A DNA stretch of 39,528 nucleotides from Planctomycetota bacterium. Its GTDB lineage: Bacteria; Planctomycetota; Phycisphaerae; Sedimentisphaerales; Anaerohalosphaeraceae. The notes under the pieces were generated by a model. It did not search any database. It was not told where the DNA came from and saw nothing but the letters and a program-made list of their open reading frames with translations. The DNA is taken from positions 1-39,528 of the forward strand of contig VRUI01000046.1 of the NCBI GenBank assembly GCA_019456225.1, in the 5' to 3' direction. The translations under genes and the position numbers were made by a program. Each line of letters begins with the position of its first letter. Within the stretch, counting starts at the first letter, position 1. Of the stretch, positions 13,821 to 23,077 are shown one piece after another.

Positions 13821-14297
13821 ATGGTAGCTTTGAATGAGGTAAAAGACACAGACGGGAAAGTTGCCGGAGCGATCTGCCCCGGGTGCGATGAGCATTATAT
13901 GTACCCGGCGGTAGTGGAAAAAGAGCCGGACAGGTACGGCAGGCAGCTTCGGGAGGTTTACGGCTGGTGCCTTAAATGCAATGTCGGGTATGAAGCGGTG
14001 CAGTTTAAGAACGAGGGGAAATGGCTTACCTGCAGATGCCGCAAATACACCTACACCGAAACCGAAACAGAAGGATCAAAGCCGGTACCCGTCGGGGGGT
14101 GGGTACAGGGATATTCTTTGCCGGATCCGGCGCCGGTGGTCGTCGGGCCCGGGGGCGACTTTGTAAAGCAGATCGACATCGATGCGGAGGTCGGCAAAAC
14201 TCTGAGGGCTGCGGTAACTATCCTTAATAAGGCTGTAAAGAACCTTGTTGAGTTAATGAACATCGCAAAAAAAAGGGACGGGGCCAAACATGATTAA
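13821..14297 (+). CDS. Phage zinc-binding protein
   Basis: A 158-residue protein. The first 80 residues carry cysteine pairs CPGC (19-22), CLKC (50-53) and CRC (71-73), suggesting one or two zinc sites. The C-terminal part is a helical segment (AAVTILNKAVKNLVELMNIAKK). AAAGGAG precedes its ATG. It lies between the CP76-like regulator and the transposase. No named family is recognised; a nucleic-acid-binding role is likely but unproven. Confidence 0.65.
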   Translation: MVALNEVKDTDGKVAGAICPGCDEHYMYPAVVEKEPDRYGRQLREVYGWCLKCNVGYEAVQFKNEGKWLTCRCRKYTYTETETEGSKPVPVGGWVQGYSLPDPAPVVVGPGGDFVKQIDIDAEVGKTLRAAVTILNKAVKNLVELMNIAKKRDGAKHD

Positions 14298-14481
14298 CGA
14301 GAAACGAGCAAAGTGGCATCTTCGGCTGCCGGTGTGCAGGACCAAGCGGGGTTTGAAACTCCACCTGGCCAACGCAATCCTCGACGATATACGGCTGCTT
14401 ATGATGTACCTCCATTGCTCGCTTGAAGATCTTACAGAAAAGGCCTGGCGTTATATTAAACCCGTAAAGGAAAGTGCATGA
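14290..14481 (+). CDS. Small basic phage protein
   Basis: A 63-residue basic, helical protein overlapping the preceding gene by 8 nt and the transposase start by ATGA. Such tight coupling supports a real gene. No family is recognised. Confidence 0.6.
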   Translation: MINEKRAKWHLRLPVCRTKRGLKLHLANAILDDIRLLMMYLHCSLEDLTEKAWRYIKPVKESA

Positions 14482-16427
14482 GCGAGTATATCGATGCAAA
14501 CGCTGCTGCCAAATTCAAGGGCGTCTCTGAGCGTCATATACGGCGTCTGTGCCGCGAAGGCAGGCTGGCCGGGGCGGTTAACCGCAACGGCCAGTGGAGC
14601 ATCCCTGCAGCTGCTGACGCGAAATTTAGCGGCGTTAAGATGCCCGAGGATCTGCTTAGCATAGAAGGCCTGCATGATATCCCGGTTAAAAAACGAGACG
14701 AAGCTCTCAAGAGACTTGGGTTTATCCAGGAGTTTGAAAAGTTCAGCGCAAAGTTCGTACGCGCCGACGGCAACAGAACCGACGCATGCAGGATATTCGC
14801 AAAACAAAATAACATAGCCTTCAGCTCTTTTAAGAGGTGGCAGCTACGATACAAGTGTCAAGGGCTGTTCGGGCTTGTCGATACCAGGGGCGGGGCCAAG
14901 CTGATAAGCGACATGATCAGCCCGGAGGCATTCGAGTATTTTAAATCCATGTTTCTTACAGAGCAGCGGCTTAGCGTAAGACTTTGCCTGGGGAACATCA
15001 ACTATATCAACAAAACAGAAGATCGCGGCTGGAAGGTGCCGAGTTCTTATGCGATGTACCGTTATGTCAAGGATCATATTCCGCTGGCGGTCCAGGTACT
15101 CCACCGCGAGGGGCAAGCCGCTTATGAAGCCAAGTGCGCCCCTTATGTCCAGCGGGATCCTGAAAGCGTACGGCCCGGCCAGGTGTGGGTGGGCGATCAC
15201 CACCAGTGCAACTGCTGGATCCGGCATCGCAACAAATGGGTACGGCCCTGGATCACCGCCTGGAACGATATGGCCAGCCGGGCAGTCGTAGGGGTTGACG
15301 TAAACGCGGCACCGAACCAGACGACGATCATGCTGGCGATGAAGAGAGGCATCGAGGCGTACGGCCCGCCGGATATGGTCAAGATCGATAACGGCAAGGA
15401 CTACGACAGCGAGATGTTTACCGGAACGACGAAGGTCAAACGCAGGGAATATAGAAAAGCTTTGAAAACCGGCTACATCGATGAGCCGACGGTGGCGGGT
15501 ATATACGCGATGATGGATGTCGGCGTATCTTTTTCGATACCGTATCATCCGCAAAGCAAACCGATCGAGCGATGGTTCGACACTCTCGATCGACAACTCT
15601 GCAAGACGATGGATACCTACTGCGGAAAAGACTCAAAACGGAAACCGGAAAAGCTCAACGATCTTCTTGCCAGGCAGTCGACGATCGACAATGCGATGAA
15701 TCTGGATGATTTTACCGAGCTTGTAAAAGAGTACATTACCAAGGTATATAACCACACCGCCCACAGAGGCGCCGGGATGGACGGCAGGTCGCCCGCCGAG
15801 GTCATGGCGGCAAGGCCGTCAAAGCGTGTACTGGCCGCCGGCGTGATCGATATGCTCATGCGGGTATGGAGCGGCGAGCTGAAGGTCGGCAAGAACGGGG
15901 TGAATTTCAAGAAGCTTTATTACGGCCAGTTCAATATGGACCTTATGAACTACCAGGGCAAGAAGGTCCGGGTCGCTTACGATCCCGACGACCTGCGTAT
16001 GATCTATGTCTACGAGGCAAATACGCTTAAGCTGATAACGATGGCAGATCAAAACGAGCTTATGTATTACGCCGATCCTGTCAGCGAGGAGGCGCTTAGA
16101 GAAGCAATGAAACAAAAGGGAAGTATCGCCAAACAGCTTAAGGCACACCGCAATATCCAGCTTACCGCTAATATGGATCTGCCGAGCTTGACCATCAAGG
16201 CGATGGCGGCGGCGACAAGACCGGCGCCCGATACATCGAAAGTTCGGCAGGCGCTAAGGCCGGTATCGACAGCGTTTGATAACCAGGTCGCAGAGCATAA
16301 TCGCCGGCTTCGACAGAAGATAATCAAAAAGGCCGTCGGCGCCGAAAACGACAATATTATCGATATCGACCTGTCGATACTGTCAGGTCAGGACAAGAAA
16401 CCAAATATAAGTTTATTTGATAAATAA
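14478..16427 (+). CDS. MuA-like DDE transposase
   Basis: A 649-residue transposase that inserts the phage genome and drives replicative transposition. The N-terminus (5-55) has an excisionase-like winged helix (DANAAAKFKGVSERHIRRL), the Mu-type internal enhancer/end-binding region follows, and the catalytic core runs from about 215 to 420. The DDE residues are visible: D240 in WVGDHH, D304 in KIDNGKDY and E364 in PIERWF. The domain order and length are those of Mu A transposases. It starts at ATGA overlapping the previous gene, with AAAGGAAAG before it, and ends overlapping the MuB-like gene. No tyrosine or serine integrase is present, so this is the integration enzyme. Confidence 0.92.
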   Translation: MSEYIDANAAAKFKGVSERHIRRLCREGRLAGAVNRNGQWSIPAAADAKFSGVKMPEDLLSIEGLHDIPVKKRDEALKRLGFIQEFEKFSAKFVRADGNRTDACRIFAKQNNIAFSSFKRWQLRYKCQGLFGLVDTRGGAKLISDMISPEAFEYFKSMFLTEQRLSVRLCLGNINYINKTEDRGWKVPSSYAMYRYVKDHIPLAVQVLHREGQAAYEAKCAPYVQRDPESVRPGQVWVGDHHQCNCWIRHRNKWVRPWITAWNDMASRAVVGVDVNAAPNQTTIMLAMKRGIEAYGPPDMVKIDNGKDYDSEMFTGTTKVKRREYRKALKTGYIDEPTVAGIYAMMDVGVSFSIPYHPQSKPIERWFDTLDRQLCKTMDTYCGKDSKRKPEKLNDLLARQSTIDNAMNLDDFTELVKEYITKVYNHTAHRGAGMDGRSPAEVMAARPSKRVLAAGVIDMLMRVWSGELKVGKNGVNFKKLYYGQFNMDLMNYQGKKVRVAYDPDDLRMIYVYEANTLKLITMADQNELMYYADPVSEEALREAMKQKGSIAKQLKAHRNIQLTANMDLPSLTIKAMAAATRPAPDTSKVRQALRPVSTAFDNQVAEHNRRLRQKIIKKAVGAENDNIIDIDLSILSGQDKKPNISLFDK

Positions 16428-17551
16428 TGAACGAAAATAACATCCAAACCGGTCTTGAGCAGGAAGCTCGGGTGGTTACGGAAAGGATTCCGATGAAGGT
16501 CACAAAAGCAAAGCAGGTGACGGTAGCAAACTCTCTGAAGGAATTTATGAAAGACCATAAATTCAGCCAGAGACTGATCGCCGACAAGATCGGGGTAAGT
16601 CCTGCGCAGATCAGCCAGTTTTTGAGCGGCAAATACAAGGGTGATATCGAGACGCTTGTCAATAAAATAGTTCAGCTGATCAACACTATAACCCGCAAAG
16701 ACAAACGCATCCGCAATATTCCGTACATCGAGACGATGGTGGCCAGGCGGATAGCGACTCTTATCACGAACACTGAATCATTCACCGACGACGAGGGCAA
16801 GATCGGCGTGATCATCGGTGACGGCGGACACGGCAAGAGTCACTGCATGAGATATTATAACGAGGCTAACAAAAATACCGCCCTGGTCGAACTGGACTCG
16901 GCGATGACGTCGACACTTATGTTTGCCGAGATCGCAAAAGCTATAAAAATAGACTCGTCCGGACTCATGGCAGCGGTTACCAGGCGGATCATCGATGGAC
17001 TGAGAGAACGCAATATGATCATAATGCTCGACGAGGCTTCTTCGCTTAGAGTAAAGCAGCTTGACCAGCTAAGGCAGATCATCGCCGTCAAGAGCAGGTG
17101 TCCGCTAATCCTTGCCGGCAACAACGATCTGCTTAGAACGATAATGCAGCCGACCAACAGGATGGGGTATCAGTCGCTGGATCAGTTCAAGTCACGACTT
17201 ATGGGAATTGTCAACCTCGATGAACTGGCGGCAACCAAGGGCAAAGACGGCGGACTTTACTGCGCAGATGAAATTCGCAAGCTATATCAGTACGGCGGCA
17301 TCAAGCTGACGGTCGACGGTGTCGATATGCTTAAGCGGATATGTAAAACCGCCCAGAGCGGCAGGCTCAGGACCTGCAGCCATATAATAACGGCCCTGCA
17401 TACTTCAAGCGATATCGAAAAGGCAGGTGTAATCAACTCTAAAAGCATCCAGGCTGCTATAGATATTCTCAGGCTGCCGGTTCAACTGCCGGTTTATTCT
17501 CCCGGTGAAATGGAAGATGATCAGGAACAGATAGCAGCAGCTGCAGGGTAA
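16427..17551 (+). CDS. MuB-like AAA ATPase, target selector
   Basis: A 374-residue protein. The N-terminal 75 residues include a Cro-type helix-turn-helix (QRLIADKIGVSPAQISQFL), as in Mu B. The AAA ATPase follows with Walker A GDGGHGKS (131-138) and Walker B IIMLDEAS (D202, E203), then an NND sensor-like segment. MuB binds target DNA, delivers it to the transposase and stops self-insertion. Its position immediately after the DDE transposase, start overlapping the stop, confirms the pair. The length is slightly above Mu B (312). Confidence 0.9.
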   Translation: MNENNIQTGLEQEARVVTERIPMKVTKAKQVTVANSLKEFMKDHKFSQRLIADKIGVSPAQISQFLSGKYKGDIETLVNKIVQLINTITRKDKRIRNIPYIETMVARRIATLITNTESFTDDEGKIGVIIGDGGHGKSHCMRYYNEANKNTALVELDSAMTSTLMFAEIAKAIKIDSSGLMAAVTRRIIDGLRERNMIIMLDEASSLRVKQLDQLRQIIAVKSRCPLILAGNNDLLRTIMQPTNRMGYQSLDQFKSRLMGIVNLDELAATKGKDGGLYCADEIRKLYQYGGIKLTVDGVDMLKRICKTAQSGRLRTCSHIITALHTSSDIEKAGVINSKSIQAAIDILRLPVQLPVYSPGEMEDDQEQIAAAAG

Positions 17552-17559
17552 GGATTGTT

Positions 17560-18096
17560 ATGAGTAATTTTAAAACAAAATTTGTTACTGAAGAACGCAC
17601 CGCCAAGGCGCGAAAGATGATCGATGAGCTTAACGGCGTCGAGGTGACCCTGAGCGTGTCACAGATCAACTTTATAGATTCAGTCTATTACTGGAGGGGT
17701 AACTTTACCGAACGCCAGGCAGAGGGGATCGAGGGCATATACGAGAAGGTTGCGTCCATAAGCGGAATATCCGTAAAGCAGCCCCGCAGCGTGTTTGAGA
17801 AAGCCCATCGTCTTTACGACAGTCAGGTTGATCGCGCGGGCGGGACATCCGTAATGGAAGTTAAGAGTTGCAATGAACTGCTGGAGATGGCTAAGGATCT
17901 TCACGACCGCCAGGTTGAGTGCATATTTACAGGCGCACCGAATATACTTTCAGATGATCAGTGGGATTTTATCAGTGATCTGATCCTGGACGGGGACCAG
18001 GCCTGCTGCACCCCGTATGAGGAAAGAAAAATCAGAGGCCTCTGTGAGCAGGTCGACGAAGATGCTGAATATATGGAGATCTATCAGAATGTATAA
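17560..18096 (+). CDS. Phage hypothetical protein
   Basis: A 178-residue acidic protein, mostly helical, with two similar halves: SVSQINFIDSVYYWRGNFTE and LSDDQWDFISDLILDG may be repeated helix pairs. It begins 8 nt after the MuB-like gene. No family recognised. It may be a replication or host-modifying protein of the early region. Confidence 0.65.
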   Translation: MSNFKTKFVTEERTAKARKMIDELNGVEVTLSVSQINFIDSVYYWRGNFTERQAEGIEGIYEKVASISGISVKQPRSVFEKAHRLYDSQVDRAGGTSVMEVKSCNELLEMAKDLHDRQVECIFTGAPNILSDDQWDFISDLILDGDQACCTPYEERKIRGLCEQVDEDAEYMEIYQNV

Positions 18097-18107
18097 GGCT
18101 ATTTTAA

Positions 18108-18632
18108 ATGCTTAATAATCGGCAAATAATGATGCTTCAAACGGCTCTCAGAAAGGCCGGGCTTCGCGGCAAAGGCGGCGACGGCAGGTACCGCATGCTG
18201 CTTGGTCAGTATAAGCAATCAAACGGCCAGCCGGTTACAAGCTGCAAGCAGCTTAACCACTATCAGTTTGAAGATATCCTGGCGATCTGCGAATCGTACG
18301 GCTGGCAGTGCCCTGGAAAAGAAGCGGATCACTTTCGCAAGCTCGCAGCGGCCAGGGGAAATGTCGCCAGCTTCGGCCAGCAAAAAGCGATCGAACACCT
18401 GGCAGGTGATCTGGGCTGGGAAGAATTTCAGCTTGCCGGCATGATCAAACGCATGACCAATGGCAAAGCGACATCGGTCGCAGTGCTTACGCCCCGGCAG
18501 GCGTACCATACGATCGAGGCTTTAAAGAATATGGTCTCGACAAAGACGGGCAATAAATATAACAGTTTAAATGAGATCAGGGATGATTTCGGGAAGGAGG
18601 CCACGGATGGCCAAGTCAAACAAACGAGTTAA
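18108..18632 (+). CDS. GemA/gp16-like early protein (DUF1018)
   Basis: A 174-residue protein fitting the Mu gp16 (GemA) family: an N-terminal LNNRQIMMLQTALRKAGL helix, GGDGRYRMLLGQY, and a second GQQKAIEHLAGDLGW segment. A C-terminal TPRQAYHTIEALKNM segment is also typical. In Mu, this family is linked with early regulation and host gyrase/replication effects, but the biochemical role is not settled. Its end overlaps the Gam-like gene by 26 nt. Confidence 0.75.
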   Translation: MLNNRQIMMLQTALRKAGLRGKGGDGRYRMLLGQYKQSNGQPVTSCKQLNHYQFEDILAICESYGWQCPGKEADHFRKLAAARGNVASFGQQKAIEHLAGDLGWEEFQLAGMIKRMTNGKATSVAVLTPRQAYHTIEALKNMVSTKTGNKYNSLNEIRDDFGKEATDGQVKQTS

Positions 18633-19131
18633 GTCAAAAAAACCAGCAATCATACCAATCGCCGACTGGTCGGAGGCAGATAAGCTGCTGCGTGCGATGG
18701 GTGAGTTTCATATCTCAAACGGCAAAGACGAGGATTCGGCAAAGCTGAGGATCGACAAGATCAAGGCATCGCTGGCCCAAACCGTCAACTCCCGCAAAGT
18801 CGAGATCGATCAGATCCAGCGGTCACTGGAGGCTTTCGCCGCTAATCACCAGGCCGAGTTCAAGGGCCAGCGGTCCCGCAAACTGGCTTTCGGTCTGATC
18901 GGCTGGAGGAAGAGCTCTTCTGTAACGATCACCAAAGATACTCTTGACCTGATCAAGCAGATATTCTCGAAGGTAAAGGCCAAAACCTTGATCAATATCA
19001 AAGAAACGGTCAGCAAAGATGCCCTGGCAAAGCTCACGGATGAGCAGCTTGCCAGTGTTGGGGCCCGGCGAAAAAACAAGGATGCCTTTTTCGCCGAGCC
19101 GTCTAATGAGCAGGCAGCCGATTATCAGTAG
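18607..19131 (+). CDS. Host-nuclease inhibitor Gam-like
   Basis: A 174-residue protein with the layout of Mu Gam: a basic start, a long helical pair (KLRIDKIKASLAQTVNSRKVEIDQIQRSLEAF), the core (RSRKLAFGLIGWRKSS), and the C-terminal LTDEQLASVGARRK segment. Gam is a Ku-like dimer that binds free DNA ends and shields them from RecBCD-type nucleases. GGAAGGAGG precedes ATG at 18607; the longer frame from 18571 overlaps GemA without a ribosome site. Genuine Mu-like early-gene order supports the call. Confidence 0.87.
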   Translation: MAKSNKRVKSKKPAIIPIADWSEADKLLRAMGEFHISNGKDEDSAKLRIDKIKASLAQTVNSRKVEIDQIQRSLEAFAANHQAEFKGQRSRKLAFGLIGWRKSSSVTITKDTLDLIKQIFSKVKAKTLINIKETVSKDALAKLTDEQLASVGARRKNKDAFFAEPSNEQAADYQ

Positions 19132-19139
19132 GACCTGGT

Positions 19140-19514
19140 ATGTACGAAACTTTAACAACTCAAGAGGCCGCCTGCTGCCTGAGGATCCTCCAGGAACAAA
19201 GCGAGCCGATCGTCGCTGTCAAGCTGGCCGAAAGGCTTGGCCTGGCCGGCAGCCATGAAACAAAGCGGCGCCGGATCCGGGCGATCATAAAACTGCTCCG
19301 GGATAAGGGCTCTATGATCGTGGCGGTCGGGATGAGCGGATACTTCCTGACCGAGGACACCGGCGTCTGGAAGGATTACCAGGAGCAAAGGCAGATCACG
19401 GCTAAGCGGATCCTCGGCGAAACACACAGACGCAAAAAGATGATCGCTGACAGCAAAGGCCAGGGAATGCTGTTTAAGGCACCAAGAGTTAGCTACGGGG
19501 ATCGGTTAAGATGA
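19140..19514 (+). CDS. Winged-helix phage protein
   Basis: A 124-residue basic protein with a winged-helix pattern: AACCLRILQEQ, VAVKLAERLGL, KRRRIRAIIKLLRDKGSMIVAVGMSGYFLTED. The helix and wing residues fit DNA binding. Its stop overlaps the next start by ATGA. A regulatory or replication role is likely. Confidence 0.65.
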   Translation: MYETLTTQEAACCLRILQEQSEPIVAVKLAERLGLAGSHETKRRRIRAIIKLLRDKGSMIVAVGMSGYFLTEDTGVWKDYQEQRQITAKRILGETHRRKKMIADSKGQGMLFKAPRVSYGDRLR

Positions 19515-19780
19515 GTGTATATGTTGACAGTATGAAACCCTGCGTGCCTACTAATTATTGGCGTTACAACAAGTCTTGTCACCTGGTTGCCGATTCTGTT
19601 CCAGAACTGCATCGATTTGCCGATCAGCTGGGATTGAAAAAAAGCTGGTTCCAGGAAAAGTCGTCGCCGCATTATGACCTGACAGAAGGTATGCGGGCAA
19701 AGGCAGTAGAGCTTGGAGCGATCGAGCTTAGTATTATTGAGTTTGTTAAAGTAATTCAACGAAACAGATCAAGGGGATAA
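19511..19780 (+). CDS. DUF4031-family phage protein
   Basis: An 89-residue protein with the DUF4031 pattern: VYVDSMKP, CHLVADSVPELHRFADQLGL, WFQEK, HYDLTEGMRAKAVELGAIEL. The histidine and aspartate residues are conserved in the family and suggest a metal site. Common in phages, with no proven function. It is translationally coupled to the previous gene. Confidence 0.75.
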   Translation: MSVYVDSMKPCVPTNYWRYNKSCHLVADSVPELHRFADQLGLKKSWFQEKSSPHYDLTEGMRAKAVELGAIELSIIEFVKVIQRNRSRG

Positions 19781-19782
19781 TT

Positions 19783-20310
19783 ATGAATAAAGGTATTAAA
19801 ATTGTAAAGATCGAGCTTGAGCGATATGTAAAGCTTCAGCTAAAAAGTGATATCGATCAGCGAATGGAAGAGTGTGGAGTCTCCGCAGACAATTTTGCTG
19901 CCTTAGATCTAGGCATTGATTTCCCCGAAGGATGGCCAGCCGATAAAGACTGCGAGCCTACAATGGCTGAGCTTGTTGTCCTGGCTGGAAAGCTGGGAAT
20001 GCAAGTTATTGTCCCAATCGTAAAAATGCGGCCCTACCGAGACGCTGTGTGCATCCCATTCGCTAAAATGGCGAAAGATGTAATCGACCAGAAACCTGTA
20101 TATTGTTTAGATTGCACATTCATGCAAAAGGCATCCGGGCCGTTTGGTGTTGCCGGCGACCCGATCAGATCAGAGTGTCACGCTACAAGTTTGGATGGTT
20201 CTTCGAAGTGTTATATCATCAATGCGAAAAGTAATTGTAAATTCTTTGAGCCGACTTTATGGAAGCGTTTAAGAGATTTTATTTCGACAAAATTTAAAAG
20301 GAAGGTTTAA
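19783..20310 (+). CDS. Phage protein with cysteine motif
   Basis: A 175-residue protein. The C-terminal third has CLDCTFMQ, CH, CYI and CKFFEP, a set of cysteines suited to a zinc or iron-sulfur site. Similar cysteine-rich endings occur in phage proteins of unknown role. A good AAGGGG ribosome site. The base composition is more AT-rich than the transposase genes, so it may have a different origin. Confidence 0.6.
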   Translation: MNKGIKIVKIELERYVKLQLKSDIDQRMEECGVSADNFAALDLGIDFPEGWPADKDCEPTMAELVVLAGKLGMQVIVPIVKMRPYRDAVCIPFAKMAKDVIDQKPVYCLDCTFMQKASGPFGVAGDPIRSECHATSLDGSSKCYIINAKSNCKFFEPTLWKRLRDFISTKFKRKV

Positions 20311-20312
20311 TC

Positions 20313-21104
20313 ATGGATGGCGGATATCCTGCTGAAGCTGATATTTTAACATTTTTAAGCGGTCTTGGTATCGAAGAGATCACCGAGAATAACCCGAATT
20401 TTATCCTGGAGTCCAGGCAGCAGATATGGGCGATGCTTAATGCCGCCAGGTGGGCGATGGCCCTGGGCGTTTATTGTCCGTCGACGACGACGTTCAATGT
20501 TCGCAGCGGCGATTACAGATTCAACGGCCAGCTTAAGTCGTTTGCGGCGGGCTCGGCGATCGATCCGACCGACAACGATACTACTTATATATGGATGGAC
20601 AGCGACAATACGATCGACTCTGCCATCGATGGAACCGGCTGGCCGGCTACCGATCATATCAAGCTTGCCGAGATCGATGTCGCTTCGGACGGAGTGATCA
20701 CGGACGTGAGGGATCTGCGAGGCCAGGGATTTATGCAGCACATGGCAGGCAGCTATAACCTGGCCGCCTTCAGCGCTGCAGGCGGCGCGGTGCCGTTTAT
20801 CCTGAAGGCTTCGATAGCAGACGGGGCGACGGTGGCGATCCATAACGCCGATGCCCCTTTTAAATACCAGGTCATCGATGCCTGGTCGATCGCGACATCG
20901 GCTGACGGCGGGACCTGGAAAATAACCGACGGAACCAACGATATCACAGACACGGTAACGGTGGCAGCCAGCGACAACGATATTGATCGCGCAAGCCAGA
21001 TCGATAACGCATACCACGAGATAGCAGCTTCCGGATCGCTGTCGGTCGTAGGCGACGGATCTACGCTCGACGGTGAAGTTTATATTAAATGTATCAGGGT
21101 TTGA
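20313..21104 (+). CDS. Phage virion/tail-fibre-like protein
   Basis: A 263-residue protein with a segment FNVRSGDYRFNGQLKSF, a DNDTTYIWMDSDNTIDS strand set and an IKLAEIDVASDGVITDVRDLRG motif. These are typical of phage tail-fibre or baseplate-attached proteins. The C-terminal half is beta-rich (GTWKITDGTNDITDTVTVAASDND). AAGGAAGG precedes the ATG. It opens the host-range part of the prophage. The exact function is not known. Confidence 0.7.
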   Translation: MDGGYPAEADILTFLSGLGIEEITENNPNFILESRQQIWAMLNAARWAMALGVYCPSTTTFNVRSGDYRFNGQLKSFAAGSAIDPTDNDTTYIWMDSDNTIDSAIDGTGWPATDHIKLAEIDVASDGVITDVRDLRGQGFMQHMAGSYNLAAFSAAGGAVPFILKASIADGATVAIHNADAPFKYQVIDAWSIATSADGGTWKITDGTNDITDTVTVAASDNDIDRASQIDNAYHEIAASGSLSVVGDGSTLDGEVYIKCIRV

Positions 21105-21106
21105 TT

Positions 21107-21505
21107 ATGACTAAACAAGAAGCTCTACAATTATTTGTCAGTCATGTTGATATACCTGCGCTAAAGGCTGATTTCCCTGACATCGAATATGTTGCTACGG
21201 AACTTGATGACGGTCAGCAGGAAATTATCATTCGCCTGCAGGGTGAAGATGCTGATTTTAGACCTGCCGCTGATTTGGCTGTAATTGATGCTATGACAAG
21301 GGGAGATTTGCCCGATGGTCTGGTTAAGAATAATATTGTTTTGCGAAGGCATAAACGCAAATTAAGTGACGCCCGGAACCAGCTTAGAGATTTAGCATTG
21401 CTCAAACGCATTAAAACTTTGATTGAGCCAGCGGGTGTTTCGCTTAGAAAAATAGCTGATGTTATAAAAGAAAATATTCCTGTTACTCAGGAGGAAAGCC
21501 CATGA
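21107..21505 (+). CDS. Small tail-module protein, helical
   Basis: A 132-residue protein of unknown family, with an alpha-helical C-terminus (DARNQLRDLALLKRIKTLIEPAG). I chose ATG at 21107; the in-frame ATG at 21089 overlaps the previous gene without a ribosome site. It overlaps the next start by ATGA. It may be a chaperone or connector of the tail fibre, judged from location only. Confidence 0.6.
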   Translation: MTKQEALQLFVSHVDIPALKADFPDIEYVATELDDGQQEIIIRLQGEDADFRPAADLAVIDAMTRGDLPDGLVKNNIVLRRHKRKLSDARNQLRDLALLKRIKTLIEPAGVSLRKIADVIKENIPVTQEESP

Positions 21506-23067
21506 GTTTAGCAACTGATACGGATAAGTGTATGTTTTTTGTAGGCGGTAATAAAGCCAAGAGTGGAGCCCCGACTGGGCAGAATTTGTCAGGCGGTTGT
21601 ACTAAAGCGTGGTGGGATGCCGCTGTTGCTGCCGATGATGCTGAAACGGCAATGGGCAAACTTATGGGAGAGAATGGTGAACATATCGCCTCAGCAGCAG
21701 TGACTCATACTGAAGTAACTTCTGGGGAGTTTTCCGGTAAAACTCAGTTAAATGCGATTGGTTACTTTAACGGCTCCGAGGCAGGGATGTTGCTTTACCA
21801 TCCAAATACGCAGTATCCCTTTTCGGATGGTGAAGGTATATATAAAATTCTCTTTGCAGATGATGACTATGTCATAATCGATTTAAATTGGCAAGGGGCG
21901 TATACATCCAATGACGGTGATGCTGTTGTAGTGGGCGGTGCGTGGAATGATATTGAGACATTGCTGCAATCTTATATCGATGCTGATGCGTATACTCAAG
22001 AAGTATGGGTTAATAGGGATTTCACAAAAACCTCTGCTGTGAGTACGGTAAGTTGGGGCAATGGCGATAAATTAAAAAATACGTGGATGAAGATTCGAGG
22101 TTTCGAGCGAACGCCGTGGGACATGCACCCCGGCGGTGCGTATTATCAATCGGGGTTTGGAAAACTTGTTTCTGGCTTAAATTCAACTGCCGCTGTTGAC
22201 TTTGATTTTCAGCAAAATGATTGTCACGGTCTTGTTATCGATGGCAGTTATAATCTACTGTTTGAGTGCTTCAACTGGGGAAATGTTTGGTATGATAATG
22301 TTGCCGACAAAGCAGGGGTTTACCGGCAGAACAATCCAGAGAATATTATTTTCAATCATTGCTCTGCTACTGGCGGCAGGAACGGTTTTTATGGTAATGG
22401 CAAAGGTGTTTTCTTTACGGATTGTTATGCTGATCTAACCGGATACACTCCAACAACGACGGCTTATGGTTTTAAAACACTCAGTGGAACGGATGTGTTT
22501 ACGGTTTATGATACGTGCATCGCGAAGTTAGATCAAGATGAGGGTTTCTATTGCAATACAACTAATGACGTTCTGATAAACTGCCTAACAGTAAACGGCA
22601 ATCGCGGCATGTCCGCTCCCTGGGGCGGTAAACAATATGTAAAAAATTGCACGTTTTATAATCAGTCAATTTGTGCTATCCGTGGTGGTTCAATAACTAC
22701 AAATGGATTAGTCGTAGTCCGGGATAGTATTAACCTGCTCGCCGAGCAGAGTGACTGGGCTTACGAATTACATTCAAGTGGCGGCTCGATTCGAGAAGAC
22801 TACAATGACAACTATTCTCTGTTGGGTGCCTTAACGGCACTTGGCAACAATCCATACTCCGGCGGACAGATTACAGAGGAAGGGCAAAACAGCTTGCAAG
22901 TCGATCCTTTGCTGGACAGCGGGTATCGATCCCGAAATAAAAATGTTCTGCTTGGCGGTACTGAAGTTGGCGGACAAAAGACGACTATGGGTGCGATATC
23001 ACAGGAGCATCAATTTGTCGGTCGCAGCGGAAATTCAAATCCAGGCAGACTTGGAATAATCAGATAG
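21502..23067 (+). CDS. Right-handed beta-helix tail spike or adhesin
   Basis: A 521-residue protein without signal peptide. From about 215 to 440 it shows repeated short strand-turn units with N and G ladders (NNPENIIFNHCSATGGRNGFYGNGKGVFFTDCYADLTG is one such region; VLINCLTVNGNRGM is another), the pattern of a pectate-lyase-like parallel beta-helix. The N-terminus (1-190) is a globular aspartate-rich attachment region. The C-terminus (MGAISQEHQFV...NPGRLGIIR) is short. Tail spikes of this fold bind or degrade surface polysaccharides. No catalytic residues can be assigned. AT-richer than its downstream neighbours. Confidence 0.72.
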   Translation: MSLATDTDKCMFFVGGNKAKSGAPTGQNLSGGCTKAWWDAAVAADDAETAMGKLMGENGEHIASAAVTHTEVTSGEFSGKTQLNAIGYFNGSEAGMLLYHPNTQYPFSDGEGIYKILFADDDYVIIDLNWQGAYTSNDGDAVVVGGAWNDIETLLQSYIDADAYTQEVWVNRDFTKTSAVSTVSWGNGDKLKNTWMKIRGFERTPWDMHPGGAYYQSGFGKLVSGLNSTAAVDFDFQQNDCHGLVIDGSYNLLFECFNWGNVWYDNVADKAGVYRQNNPENIIFNHCSATGGRNGFYGNGKGVFFTDCYADLTGYTPTTTAYGFKTLSGTDVFTVYDTCIAKLDQDEGFYCNTTNDVLINCLTVNGNRGMSAPWGGKQYVKNCTFYNQSICAIRGGSITTNGLVVVRDSINLLAEQSDWAYELHSSGGSIREDYNDNYSLLGALTALGNNPYSGGQITEEGQNSLQVDPLLDSGYRSRNKNVLLGGTEVGGQKTTMGAISQEHQFVGRSGNSNPGRLGIIR

Positions 23068-23077
23068 GAGATAAGAG

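Noticed and set aside
14844-15596. Long frame antisense to the transposase
   Set aside because: A shadow of the strongly supported transposase gene with the three DDE residues; its own translation has no motif.
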